A DNA stretch of 64,000 nucleotides from Limimaricola pyoseonensis (lineage in GTDB: Bacteria > Pseudomonadota > Alphaproteobacteria > Rhodobacterales > Rhodobacteraceae). Position 1 is the stretch's first letter; every line of letters starts with the position of its first letter. The DNA is taken from the NCBI RefSeq assembly GCF_900102015.1, contig NZ_FNAT01000003.1, forward strand, positions 62,001-126,000. Direction: 5' to 3'. The position numbers were made by a program, and so were the translations under genes. The notes beneath the pieces are model-generated. The model was not told the DNA's origin, searched no databases, and worked only from the letters and a program-made list of their open reading frames with translations. Below, piece after piece: positions 55,057 to 64,000 of the stretch.

Positions 55057-56100
55057 TCAGCCCAGCAGCGCCGCCGCCGGCCGGATCGCGCCCACCTCCA
55101 TGCCGCGGCGGTTGGTCAGCACCGGCGTCATCCGCTTCACCGCCGCCGGGGCGGCGGGGTCGAGCACGCCGAGCCGCACCAGGATCGCCGCGATGGCGCA
55201 TTCGCTGGCGCGGGTGGTGCCGTCGGTGATCTTGACCGCGACGCCCAGCTGCTGGCCCGGCAGGATCGCGGTGAACACGCCCTCGGCGCCGGTCTTGATC
55301 GCCACGCCGTCCATGGCGCGCATCAGCTCGGTGCAGGCCCGCCCCTCGCCGGCCACCAGCTCGGGATGCGCGGCCATCGCCTCGCGCAGCCGCACCATCG
55401 CCTTCTCGCGCGTCGAGCCCTCGGGACGGGCGGCGGCGAATCGGGCCATGGCGCGGGCCAGACCGGTCATCGTGGTGGCGAAGTTCGGCGCCGCGCAGCC
55501 ATCGATGCCGTAGAACGGGCTCGGCTCGCCGGTCACCTCCTCGAAGGCCTGGCGAATCGCCTGCTGCACCGGGTGGTCGGGCGCCTCGTAGTCCGGCCCG
55601 CCGCCGATATGCCTGTTCAGCGTCAGAAAGCCCGCATGCTTGCCCGAGCAGTTGTTGTGGATCTGCCGGGCCGCGCCATGCGCCCGGATCAGCGCGTCGC
55701 GCGTCGGGATGTCGCGCGGCGTCTCGGGGCCGCAGCGGTAATCCTCGTCCGACAGCCCCTGCGCCGCCAGCCAGCGCGAGATCGGGTCGGAATGGATCGC
55801 CGCCCCCTGGTGGCTGGCGCAGGCCAGAGCCAGCTCCTGCGGGCCGAGGCCGGCGGCATCGGCCGCGCCGCTCTCGATCAGCGGCAGCGCCTGGATCATC
55901 TTGCACGACGAGCGCGGGTAGATCACCGCGCCCGGATCGCCCAGCGACCAGACGACGCGCCCCGACGCGTCGCAGACCACGGCATGGCCGCGATGCACGC
56001 TCTCGACCCGCCCGCCGCGCGTCACCTCGACCAAGACGGCGTCCTGGCTGGCGGGGCTTGCGGGGCTCTGGGCTTCGTGCAGCTGCTCGGTTCCGTCCAT
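55057..56100 (-). CDS. Asparaginase, ReAII (PF06089) type
   Basis: 347 residues. VEVTRGGRVESVHRGHAVVC near the start, YPRSSCKMIQALPLIESGAA with the S-S-C-K active-site motif near 62-66, NNCSGKHAGFL near 148 and YGIDGCAAPNFATTMTGLA are typical of the Rhizobium etli AnsA-like family, whose fold resembles serine beta-lactamases. Hydrolyses L-asparagine to aspartate and ammonia. Cytosolic, monocistronic. Confidence 0.9.
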   Translation of the reverse strand: MDGTEQLHEAQSPASPASQDAVLVEVTRGGRVESVHRGHAVVCDASGRVVWSLGDPGAVIYPRSSCKMIQALPLIESGAADAAGLGPQELALACASHQGAAIHSDPISRWLAAQGLSDEDYRCGPETPRDIPTRDALIRAHGAARQIHNNCSGKHAGFLTLNRHIGGGPDYEAPDHPVQQAIRQAFEEVTGEPSPFYGIDGCAAPNFATTMTGLARAMARFAAARPEGSTREKAMVRLREAMAAHPELVAGEGRACTELMRAMDGVAIKTGAEGVFTAILPGQQLGVAVKITDGTTRASECAIAAILVRLGVLDPAAPAAVKRMTPVLTNRRGMEVGAIRPAAALLG

Positions 56101-56316
56101 CTTTCCTCCGACATGGCGACCCGTGGCATATAGGTCACGGTTCCCGCCGCTGCCAGAGACAGGCTTGGCTGGGCGGGAATCCGCGCAGACTCGTGACCGG
56201 GCGGGTCTTTCCCAAGCGGCACGATCTTTGATAGGTCACTGGCTATCGAGTTGAACCCGCCCCTTCCAGTCGAAAAGGCGCCGGGGGCACAGAGGCCAGC
56301 AGCTGGAGGCTGTAGA

Positions 56317-56859
56317 ATGATGAAACGACTGTTCCGTGCGCTTGCCCCCCTGACCGCGGGGGCCGCCCTTGCCGCGGCCGCCGCCACGGGCGCGCTCGCG
56401 CAGGAGGCGTCGAATCGCGTCGCCGCCAACACCGACTGGAGCGTGTTCCAGGAAAGCGACCCGGCCGAGTGCTTCGGCGTCTCGGCGCCCAAGGAACAGC
56501 TCAACACCAAGGACGGCCAGCCGGTCACGGTGAGCCGCGGCGAGACGCTGCTCTTCGTCTTCTACCGCCCCGGCCAGGGCGTGGACGGCCAGGTGACCTT
56601 CACCGGCGGCTATCCCTTCGCCTCGGGCTCGACCGTGACGCTCGAGGTCGCCGGCCGCGAGTTCCAGCTCTTCACCGAGGGCGACTGGGCCTGGCCTGCC
56701 ACCCCCGAGGACGACGCCCGCATCGTCGCCGCGATGAAGGGCGGCGCCGAGGCGGTCGTCACCGGCGTCTCGGGCCGCGGCACCACCACCCGCGACACCT
56801 TCTCGCTGATGGGCTTCACCGCCGCGGTCGAAGAGGCCGCCAAGCGCTGCGCCACCTGA
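56317..56859 (+). CDS. Invasion-associated locus B (IalB) family protein
   Basis: 180 residues with a signal peptide ending near GALAQ (about residue 28). DWSVFQESDPAECFGVSAPK, GQVTFTGGYPFASGSTVTLE, FTEGDWAWPATPEDDARIVA and DTFSLMGFTAAVEEAAKRC are IalB-like. These periplasmic proteins are common in non-pathogenic alphaproteobacteria, so the name should not be read as evidence of invasion. GGAGG precedes the ATG at 56317. Confidence 0.87.
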   Translation: MMKRLFRALAPLTAGAALAAAAATGALAQEASNRVAANTDWSVFQESDPAECFGVSAPKEQLNTKDGQPVTVSRGETLLFVFYRPGQGVDGQVTFTGGYPFASGSTVTLEVAGREFQLFTEGDWAWPATPEDDARIVAAMKGGAEAVVTGVSGRGTTTRDTFSLMGFTAAVEEAAKRCAT

Positions 56860-56903
56860 GCGCCCGCGCCCCCTTTAGGGCGCGCCAGTTTCGAACGTGA
56901 CCC

Positions 56904-56944
56904 GAAAGCGGGGCCGGTTTTCCTTGATGACCGGCCCCGCTTTC
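56904..56944 (+). terminator. Terminator after ialB-like gene
   Basis: GAAAGCGGGGCCGGT (56904-56918) pairs perfectly over 15 bases with ACCGGCCCCGCTTTC (56930-56944), loop of 11 bases. The A/T positions at the stem base act as the usual A-tract/U-tract. Confidence 0.8.
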
Positions 56945-56982
56945 CCATATCTGCCGGATCATCCCGGCCGCGAGGTACCCCC

Positions 56983-58158
56983 ATGACCGCCACCGCCCCG
57001 ATCACACAGGACCTGGTGACCATCCCGCGCAAGGCGCCGGAGGGGCCGGTCAACCTCGTCGGCCTGACCCGGCCGGCGCTGCGCGAGGCGCTCCTGGCCG
57101 CCGGCACGCCGGAAAAGCAGGTCAAGATGCGGGTGAACCAGGTCTGGCAGTGGATCTACCACTGGGGCGTGCGCGACTTCGAGGAGATGACCAACCTCGC
57201 CAAGCCGTACCGCGAGCTCCTGGCCGCGAACTTCGTCATCGGCCTGCCCGAGATCGTCTCGAAGCAGGTCTCGACCGACGGCACCCGCAAGTACCTCGTG
57301 CGCATTGCCGGCGGCCACGAGGTCGAGACGGTCTACATCCCCGAGGACGAGCGCGGCACGCTGTGCATCTCGTCTCAGGTCGGCTGCACGCTGACCTGCT
57401 CCTTCTGCCACACCGGCACCCAGAAGCTGGTGCGCAACCTCACCCCGGGCGAGATCATCGGCCAGGTGATGATCGTGCGCGACGACCTCGCTGAATGGCC
57501 GCGCCCCGGCGTGCCGAAGGAGGAGCGCCGGCTGCTGTCGAACATCGTGCTGATGGGCATGGGCGAGCCGCTCTACAATTTCGAGGGCGTGCGCGACGCC
57601 ATGCAGATCGCCATGGACGGCGAGGGCATAGCGCTGTCGCGCCGCCGCATCACGCTGTCGACCTCCGGCGTCGTGCCCGAGATCGCGCGCACCGCGGAAG
57701 AGATCGGCTGCATGCTGGCGGTGAGCTTCCACGCCACCACCGACGAGGTGCGCGACAAGCTGGTGCCGATCAACAAGAAGTGGAACATCGAGAAGCTTCT
57801 GGAGGCGCTCAAGGCCTATCCCAAGCTGTCGAATTCCGAGCGCATCACCTTCGAGTACGTGATGCTGAAGGACGTCAACGACAGCGACGAGGACGCGCGC
57901 CGCCTGGTGAAGCTGATCGAGGGCATTCCCGCGAAGATCAACCTGATCCCCTTCAACGAGTGGCCCGGCTCGCCCTACGAGCGCTCCTCGAACAACCGGA
58001 TCCGCGCCTTCGCCGACATCATCTACAAGGCCGGCTACGCCAGCCCGATCCGCACGCCGCGCGGCGAGGACATCATGGCCGCCTGCGGCCAGCTGAAATC
58101 GGCGACCGAGCGGCAGCGCAAGAGCCGCGCCCAGATCGAGGCCGAGGCACGGGCATAA
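56983..58158 (+). CDS. rlmN: Dual-specificity 23S rRNA A2503 / tRNA A37 C2-methyltransferase
   Basis: 391 residues of a radical-SAM enzyme. C135-TLT-C139-SF-C142 is the RlmN CxxxCxxC cluster motif; [13 protein letters not shown] near 195, [10 protein letters not shown] and [19 protein letters not shown] follow; the second catalytic Cys is in IMAACGQL near 365. It methylates A2503 of 23S rRNA and A37 of some tRNAs. Monocistronic after the terminator at 56904-56944. Confidence 0.97.
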   Translation: MTATAPITQDLVTIPRKAPEGPVNLVGLTRPALREALLAAGTPEKQVKMRVNQVWQWIYHWGVRDFEEMTNLAKPYRELLAANFVIGLPEIVSKQVSTDGTRKYLVRIAGGHEVETVYIPEDERGTLCISSQVGCTLTCSFCHTGTQKLVRNLTPGEIIGQVMIVRDDLAEWPRPGVPKEERRLLSNIVLMGMGEPLYNFEGVRDAMQIAMDGEGIALSRRRITLSTSGVVPEIARTAEEIGCMLAVSFHATTDEVRDKLVPINKKWNIEKLLEALKAYPKLSNSERITFEYVMLKDVNDSDEDARRLVKLIEGIPAKINLIPFNEWPGSPYERSSNNRIRAFADIIYKAGYASPIRTPRGEDIMAACGQLKSATERQRKSRAQIEAEARA

Positions 58159-58199
58159 TCAACGGGCCCCGCAACGCGGGCCGACAGGGGGGAACGACA

Positions 58200-58982
58200 G
58201 TGCAGATCAAGCTCAACGACATCGCCTTCGAGGTCAGCGCGGTGGAAGGCCCGCTGCGCGCGGCGATCCTTTCCGACCCGCTGATCGGCCGGGCGATCTG
58301 GCGCGACGTCTGGGCCTGGGACCAGGCCGCGCAGGAGGGCAAGCCGCTCGGGCCGCTGACCCAGAACGGCTCGATCCCGCTGGCCAACGGCATCTCCTTC
58401 TTCGTGCCGAAATCGGGCGGCACCGAGAAGAACGAGAGCGCCTCGAAGACCTCGGGCGAGCGCTTTCTCAAGGCGCTGAACGTCAAATCCTCGATCGACG
58501 TGCTCAAGGCGATGGCGCGGCTTCTGGGCATGCCGCAGAAGACCCTGCCCAAGGAGTTCGACGCGCTGAAGCCGGTGGCCTCGTACCAGCTGAAGATGCA
58601 CGTCGAGCACTCCGTCGTGCGGCTGCGCAACGCCAGCCGCAACCTGCAGGCCTACATCCTGATCCCCGGCCAGATCGGCTTCCACCACGAGATCACCGCG
58701 ATCGGCGACCAGGAAGGCTACGACGCGCTGGTGGCCGAGAAGCCCGAGCTGAAGAGCCTGACGCCGCTCTTCCTCGTGCCGGCGCGCAGCAAGGCCAACC
58801 GCGAGATGCGCGCCACCGCGCTGATGACGCGCCAGCGCGAGCTGGTGGCCGAGGCGCAGGGCCAGGACCCGGCGCCCGAGGCGCTGCGGATGCAGATCGG
58901 CCGGGTGCAGGCGGAGCTTCGGATGCTGGCACAGGCTGCCAACCAGACCCGCCAGCCGCAGCGCCCGACCGCCCGCGCCTGA
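58200..58982 (+). CDS. Conserved-looking hypothetical protein
   Basis: 260 residues from a GTG at 58200 with GGGGG seven bases upstream, 41 bases after rlmN. It begins VQIKLNDIAFEVSAVEGPLR and is soluble, with no signal or membrane segments; the C-terminal 70 residues look helical (RATALMTRQRELVAEAQGQD). I do not recognise a family. Codon use is like its neighbours and the frame is clean, so it is a real gene. It could be functionally linked to rlmN by cotranscription. Confidence 0.75.
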   Translation: MQIKLNDIAFEVSAVEGPLRAAILSDPLIGRAIWRDVWAWDQAAQEGKPLGPLTQNGSIPLANGISFFVPKSGGTEKNESASKTSGERFLKALNVKSSIDVLKAMARLLGMPQKTLPKEFDALKPVASYQLKMHVEHSVVRLRNASRNLQAYILIPGQIGFHHEITAIGDQEGYDALVAEKPELKSLTPLFLVPARSKANREMRATALMTRQRELVAEAQGQDPAPEALRMQIGRVQAELRMLAQAANQTRQPQRPTARA

Positions 58983-59026
58983 CGCGCGCCTGAGACCTCT
59001 CGCCTGAGACCTCGCGTCGCGGGGCC

Positions 59027-59052
59027 GGAACGCCGGCCCCGCCCCCGCCGTT
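59027..59052 (+). promoter_or_regulatory. Candidate EcfG-type promoter of DUF2945 gene
   Basis: GGAAC (59027-59031), 17-base spacer, CGTT (59049-59052), ending 35 bases before the ATG. Matches the general-stress promoter consensus fully. The -35 lies in the loop of a GGGGCCGG/CCGGCCCC hairpin that may also terminate the upstream transcript. Confidence 0.55.
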
Positions 59053-59087
59053 TCGGCCCCGAACCGACGCAGCGGAAAGGACGCGCC

Positions 59088-59300
59088 ATGGCCTACAGCG
59101 AAGGCGACAAGGTGAAATGGGAGTGGGGCAACGGCACCGGCACCGGCAAGGTGACCAAGGTCTACCACCAGAAGATCACCAAGAAGATCGACGGCTCTGA
59201 GATCACCCGCGACGCCAGCCAGGACGACCCGGCCTACCTGATCGAGCAGGATGACGGCTCCGAGGTGCTGAAGGGCGACTCGGAGGTCAAGAAGGCCTGA
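59088..59300 (+). CDS. DUF2945 (hypervirulence-associated TUDOR-like) protein
   Basis: 70 residues starting MAYSEGDKVKWEWGNGTGTG, with PAYLIEQDDGSEVLKGDSEV: the DUF2945/HVA1 TUDOR-like family. Small, soluble, function unknown, but members in other alphaproteobacteria behave as general-stress genes, which fits the EcfG-like promoter immediately upstream. AAAGGA before the ATG. Confidence 0.9.
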   Translation: MAYSEGDKVKWEWGNGTGTGKVTKVYHQKITKKIDGSEITRDASQDDPAYLIEQDDGSEVLKGDSEVKKA

Positions 59301-59445
59301 CCGGGGCGCGGGCCCCGGCCCGCCTCCCTTTCGGGACTCTAGGGAAGCCCCCCACCGATCGCGGCGATCCGCCATGCGGGCCGGATCGGCGATGCATGGC
59401 GAGATTCACTTCGCCCTTTTCGGCCGGCCGCGCTACCCAGACGCC

Positions 59446-59958
59446 ATGGCCTACGATTACGACAAGCTCTACGGCGAGACCCCCGACGCGCTTGGCAGCC
59501 CGACAAAGGCCTTCGTCGATTTCTTCGACCGGTTCGGGCCGAAGCCGACGCGCGTGCTCGATGTCGGATGCGGTCAGGGCCGTGACGCGCTGTTCATCGC
59601 GAGGCGGGGTCACTCCGTTCTGGACGTGGACCTGTCGCCGAACGGCATCAGCGACCTCGAGGCCGCCGCGCGACAGGACGGGCTGGCGATCGAGGCCGTC
59701 GTCGCGGACGTCACGACCTACACCCCTCCGGGCCTGTTCGGCGTCATCGTGATCGACCGCACGCTTCACATGCTCGGCCGGGCCGAGCGGATGTCGGTTC
59801 TCGCCGCCCTGCTCGATCACGTGGAGGATCATGGCTGGCTGCTGATCGCAGACGAGCCATCGAACATGGCGGATTTCAGGTCCGTCCTGTCGGCGCATCG
59901 CGCCGAGTGGGCGACCGAATACCAAGCAAGTGGCTACCTGTTCGCCAAGCGCGCCTGA
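59446..59958 (+). CDS. SAM-dependent methyltransferase (TehB-like)
   Basis: 170 residues from the ATG at 59446. RVLDVGCGQGRDALFIARRG near 42-61 is motif I, followed by LDVDLSPNGI (motif II), VVADVTTY and GVIVIDRTLHML. Class I fold, similar to TehB-type detoxifying methyltransferases; substrate unknown. Codon use is less GC3-extreme than the neighbours (for instance GAT, TCG and GTT are more frequent), a mild hint of transfer. Upstream in-frame starts at 59374 and 59395 are possible. Confidence 0.82.
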   Translation: MAYDYDKLYGETPDALGSPTKAFVDFFDRFGPKPTRVLDVGCGQGRDALFIARRGHSVLDVDLSPNGISDLEAAARQDGLAIEAVVADVTTYTPPGLFGVIVIDRTLHMLGRAERMSVLAALLDHVEDHGWLLIADEPSNMADFRSVLSAHRAEWATEYQASGYLFAKRA

Positions 59959-60014
59959 CAGGGCCTCCGGCCCCGAAAGCGGGAGCGGCACGCCTTGCCG
60001 ACGGGCCTGATGGC

Positions 60015-60037
60015 AAGGGGCGCCGCGGCGCCCCTTT
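60015..60037. terminator. Bidirectional terminator between convergent genes
   Basis: AAGGGGCGCCG/CGGCGCCCCTT is a perfect 22-base palindrome (60015-60036) followed by T on the plus strand. It separates the methyltransferase and LOG genes, which are convergent. Confidence 0.7.
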
Positions 60038-60039
60038 CG

Positions 60040-60906
60040 TTACTCGGCCCGGCCGGGGATGTGCTCGCGCCGCTCGCCGGCGTGCTCCCAATTCGCCATC
60101 GCCTCCAGCGCCTCCTCGGCGGTCTCGACGAAGCGGAACAGCTGCAGGTCCTCCTCGGCGATGGTGCCGGCCTCCGCCAGCGCCTGCCAGTCGACGATCC
60201 GCTCCCAGAACTTGCGGCCGAACAGCAGGAACGGCACCCGCCGCATCCGCCCGGTCTGGATCAGCGTCAGCGACTCGAACATCTCGTCGAGCGTGCCGAA
60301 TCCGCCCGGGAAGACGCAGATCGCGCTGGCGCGCATCAGGAAATGCATCTTGCGGATCGCGAAGTAGTGGAAGTTGAAGGCGAGCTCCGGCGTCACGTAG
60401 GCGTTGGGCGCCTGCTCGTGCGGCAGCACGATGTTGAGCCCGACCGAACGCCCGCCCGCCTCGTGCGCGCCGCGATTGCCGGCCTCCATCACGCCGGGGC
60501 CGCCGCCGGTGACGATGACGTTCTCGGTGCCGTTCGAGGATCTGAGCGACTCCTCGGTGATCCGACGCGCGAAGACCCGCGCCTCCTCGTAGAAGGCCGA
60601 CAGCTCGGCCAGCGTCTCGGTGCGCGCGGTGTGCTTCTGGGCCGCCTCGGGGATGCGCGCGCCGCCGAACAGCACCACGGCCGAGTTCACCTCGGCCTCG
60701 TTCATCAGGAGTTCCGGCTTCAGAAGCTCCAGCTGCAGCCGCACCGGGCGCAGCGCCTCGCGCACCATGAAATCCTCGTCGAGGAAGGCGAGCCGGTAGG
60801 CCGGCGAGCGGGTCTGCGGCGTGTCGGGGATCTGGCCCGTGGTGATCCGGTCCTCGCGGCTGTCGCGGAACGACTCCTTGCGGGGCTGCGGCGGGGTCTT
60901 GGTCAT
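60040..60906 (-). CDS. LOG family (TIGR00730-like) nucleotide-ribosyl hydrolase
   Basis: 288 residues. SAVVLFGGARIPEAAQKHT near 75, IVTGGGPGVMEAGNRGAHEA near 130 and the signature PGGFGTLDEMFE near 205 are those of the LOG/PpnN group, formerly mislabelled lysine decarboxylase. Cleaves AMP-type nucleotides, and in cytokinin-makers their N6-modified forms. The 65-residue N-terminal extension is typical of the alphaproteobacterial type. Cytosolic. Confidence 0.9.
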   Translation of the reverse strand: MTKTPPQPRKESFRDSREDRITTGQIPDTPQTRSPAYRLAFLDEDFMVREALRPVRLQLELLKPELLMNEAEVNSAVVLFGGARIPEAAQKHTARTETLAELSAFYEEARVFARRITEESLRSSNGTENVIVTGGGPGVMEAGNRGAHEAGGRSVGLNIVLPHEQAPNAYVTPELAFNFHYFAIRKMHFLMRASAICVFPGGFGTLDEMFESLTLIQTGRMRRVPFLLFGRKFWERIVDWQALAEAGTIAEEDLQLFRFVETAEEALEAMANWEHAGERREHIPGRAE

Positions 60907-60921
60907 GCGGTCTCCGGAAGC

Positions 60922-61653
60922 TCAGATGGCGCGCAGGCGGTTGCGCAGGCGGCGCGCGCCGCCGATCACCGTGCGTAGCAGCGGGGCCCGGTCTTTCCAA
61001 CCCGGCGCGCTGACATCGGTGCGCGAGGCGCGCTGGTAGGCCAGCGCCGGCTGGGCCAGCACCGCCGGCAGGTCGGGCCGCGCCCGCCGCCACCAGCCAT
61101 AGGCGCCGTCCACGTCCATCGGCCCGCCCTCGGGCGCGCCCTCGGGCCGCGCCGCCATGGCGCGCAGGTGGTCGCGGGCCGAGCCGATGGCGTCGCCGCG
61201 CAGCCCGATGAAATGCGTCTGCAGCAGGTCGCGCCCGGGCGGCAGCGGTACCAGCGCGGGCGCCGCGCGCGAGGCCGCGTGGCCGCCATGCAGGAAGGCC
61301 CAATCCCGCTCGCGCCAGCCGGTGATCTCGGCCGGATCGGCGCGCAGAAGGCCCGGCGAGACGTCCATGTCGTCCTCGAGGATCGCGATCGCCCCGTGCC
61401 CCGCCGCCACCGCGCGGTCGAGCACGGCGAGATGGCTCTCGTAGCAGCCGCGCGCGCCGATGCTGCGCCAGCCGCCGCGGCTCTCGGGCCTGAGCGCCGG
61501 CACCCGCTCGACGGCCGGGTGCTCGAGCGACAGGCCGAGCCGCGCGAGCTGGGCCGCGATCTCGGCCCGGCGGTCGGGGCGGCTGTCGAGGTTGATGACG
61601 TAGAGCCGGTCGAACAGCGCCAGCAGCGCCGCGCCATGCGCAGTGGAGGTCAT
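60922..61653 (-). CDS. Glycosyltransferase family 25 protein
   Basis: 243 residues. [20 protein letters not shown] near 14-33, [20 protein letters not shown] near 69 and [13 protein letters not shown] near 89 (acidic EDD motif) define GT25, the LPS/LOS glycosyltransferase family. Likely acts on a cell-surface saccharide. 15 bases upstream of the LOG gene in the same direction, so possibly cotranscribed, but no functional link is apparent. Confidence 0.87.
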   Translation of the reverse strand: MTSTAHGAALLALFDRLYVINLDSRPDRRAEIAAQLARLGLSLEHPAVERVPALRPESRGGWRSIGARGCYESHLAVLDRAVAAGHGAIAILEDDMDVSPGLLRADPAEITGWRERDWAFLHGGHAASRAAPALVPLPPGRDLLQTHFIGLRGDAIGSARDHLRAMAARPEGAPEGGPMDVDGAYGWWRRARPDLPAVLAQPALAYQRASRTDVSAPGWKDRAPLLRTVIGGARRLRNRLRAI

Positions 61654-61708
61654 GCGGGGGCCTGGCTCCGGGTTCGGGCGCGCGCCGCGCCGGTTGACGC
61701 CGGGACGG

Positions 61709-61737
61709 TTGCACAAAGACCCCGCGCGATCTAGTCC
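61709..61737 (+). promoter_or_regulatory. Probable promoter of dapD
   Basis: TTGCAC (61709-61714), 17-base spacer, TAGTCC (61732-61737), leaving a short 5' leader of about 25 nt with GGAGGGA before the ATG. Confidence 0.45.
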
Positions 61738-61768
61738 CGGACCCGTATCCGCCACCGGAGGGACAGGG

Positions 61769-62596
<828 letters not shown>

Positions 62597-62605
62597 TCCC
62601 CTAGA

Positions 62606-62645
62606 CCGGCCCCGCGCGGCGGAACTCCGCGCCGGGGCCGGCCCT
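62606..62645 (+). terminator. Terminator after dapD
   Basis: CCGGCCCCGCGCGG (62606-62619) pairs with CCGCGCCGGGGCCGG (62627-62641), one bulged C, loop of 7, then CCCTT. Strong stem, weak T-tract. Confidence 0.65.
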
Positions 62646-62654
62646 TGGGGGGGC

Positions 62655-63683
<1,029 letters not shown>

Positions 63684-63687
63684 GCGC

Positions 63688-63713
63688 GGAACGCGACGGC
63701 CGGTCGCGGTGTT
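63688..63713 (+). promoter_or_regulatory. Weak EcfG-like promoter of GlsB gene
   Basis: GGAAC (63688-63692), 17-base spacer, TGTT (63710-63713): one mismatch to CGTT, 48 bases before the ATG. Supported mostly by the stress-type gene downstream. Confidence 0.35.
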
Positions 63714-63761
63714 GCCGCTCCGAGAGCCGGGCGGTTCCCGGCAAAATGACGGAGTGACGAC

Positions 63762-64000
63762 ATGAGCGGTGTGGGTTGGTTCACGGCCATCATCATCGGC
63801 GCGATCGCCGGCTGGCTGGCCGAGAAGTTCATGAAGGCCGACATGGGCCTTCTGATGAACATCATCCTCGGGATACTCGGGGCGATGCTGTTCAACTTCC
63901 TCCTCGGTCTCGTGGGCGGCGGGCTCTCGGGGTTCTGGGGGTCGCTGATCGCCGGATTCATCGGCGCCTGCATCCTGATCGGCGTCGCGCGGATGATCCG
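63762..64000 (+). CDS. GlsB/YeaQ/YmgE family stress-response membrane protein, truncated by window
   Basis: The first 79 codons are visible, beginning MSGVGWFTAIIIGAIAGWLA, with GLLMNIILGILGAMLFNFLL and GFWGSLIAGFIGACILIGVA: three glycine-rich membrane helices of the GlsB/YeaQ (transglycosylase-associated) family. The family averages about 85 residues, so little is missing. Small stress-linked inner-membrane protein of unknown mechanism. GGAG at 63751-63754 serves as the RBS. Confidence 0.9.
   Translation, partial: MSGVGWFTAIIIGAIAGWLAEKFMKADMGLLMNIILGILGAMLFNFLLGLVGGGLSGFWGSLIAGFIGACILIGVARMI

Overview
The window reads as ordinary chromosome of a high-GC alphaproteobacterium, most likely a member of the Rhodobacteraceae/Paracoccaceae. 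This rests on the gene order folK-rpoZ-rsh-DUF2062-pdxJ ... acpS ... lepB-rnc-era, glutathione-dependent formaldehyde oxidation (adhC, fghA), mbfA with an Irr-type box, a bacteriophytochrome with its heme oxygenase, idi, DUF1428/DUF2794/DUF1491 family genes, and a 3' end of 16S rRNA inferred from an unusually perfect Shine-Dalgarno sequence. No rRNA, tRNA, phage, transposase or CRISPR array was found. Genes are dense and many are coupled by 4-nt ATGA/GTGA overlaps.

Layout. 1-10.5 kb: a NYN protein (cut by the window edge), folK, rpoZ, rsh, a DUF2062 membrane protein, pdxJ, a ferritin-like DUF2383 gene, acpS, an MFS transporter, lepB, rnc, era and a DUF1491 gene. 10.5-19.5 kb: a five-gene minus-strand operon (nitroreductase, fghA, DUF188, HAD phosphatase, ornithine-cyclodeaminase-like) whose last codons are amplified in a 26-bp tandem repeat; mbfA divergent from a TetR gene; a NYN-LOTUS protein; DUF1428; adhC; an I78-type lipoprotein; DUF2794. 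19.5-32 kb: NlpC/P60 hydrolase, M17 aminopeptidase, carbonic anhydrase, AbrB-type membrane protein, trhO, a selD fused to a flavin oxidoreductase, and an AttEFGH-like ABC exporter operon with a CrtC/AttH lipocalin-like protein. 32-41 kb: bphO-bphP, a small lipoprotein, idi, a cytochrome c, recQ and several small enzymes. 41-50.3 kb: UMF1 transporter, mepA, a phytase-esterase-like protein, yhhQ, a leader with an 18-codon ORF, arfB, a CBS protein, an Lrp-like domain, pncB-pncA and mnmH. 50.3-64 kb: palindromic repeats, serA-serC and divergent serB (the whole phosphorylated serine pathway), asparaginase, an IalB-like protein, rlmN, a DUF2945 stress gene, a methyltransferase, a LOG-family gene, a GT25 gene, dapD, a CaCA antiporter and a GlsB-type gene cut by the window end.

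How it fits together. Formaldehyde detoxification (adhC, fghA) and selenium-dependent tRNA modification (selD fusion, mnmH, with trhO acting on the same wobble uridine) are each split over the window. Several regulatory signals are visible: an Irr-box-like palindrome at mbfA; GGAAC-N17-CGTT motifs matching the general-stress sigma factor EcfG in front of bphO-bphP and the DUF2945 gene, with a weaker one at the GlsB gene; a candidate serC RNA element; and two short RNA-like segments that carry anti-Shine-Dalgarno motifs and end in Rho-independent terminators. The most unusual is the leader in front of the ribosome-rescue gene arfB, which has an 18-base perfect complement to the 16S rRNA 3' end in front of an 18-codon ORF, plus a downstream copy of the anti-SD sequence. 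All assignments come from reading the sequence; no database search was run.
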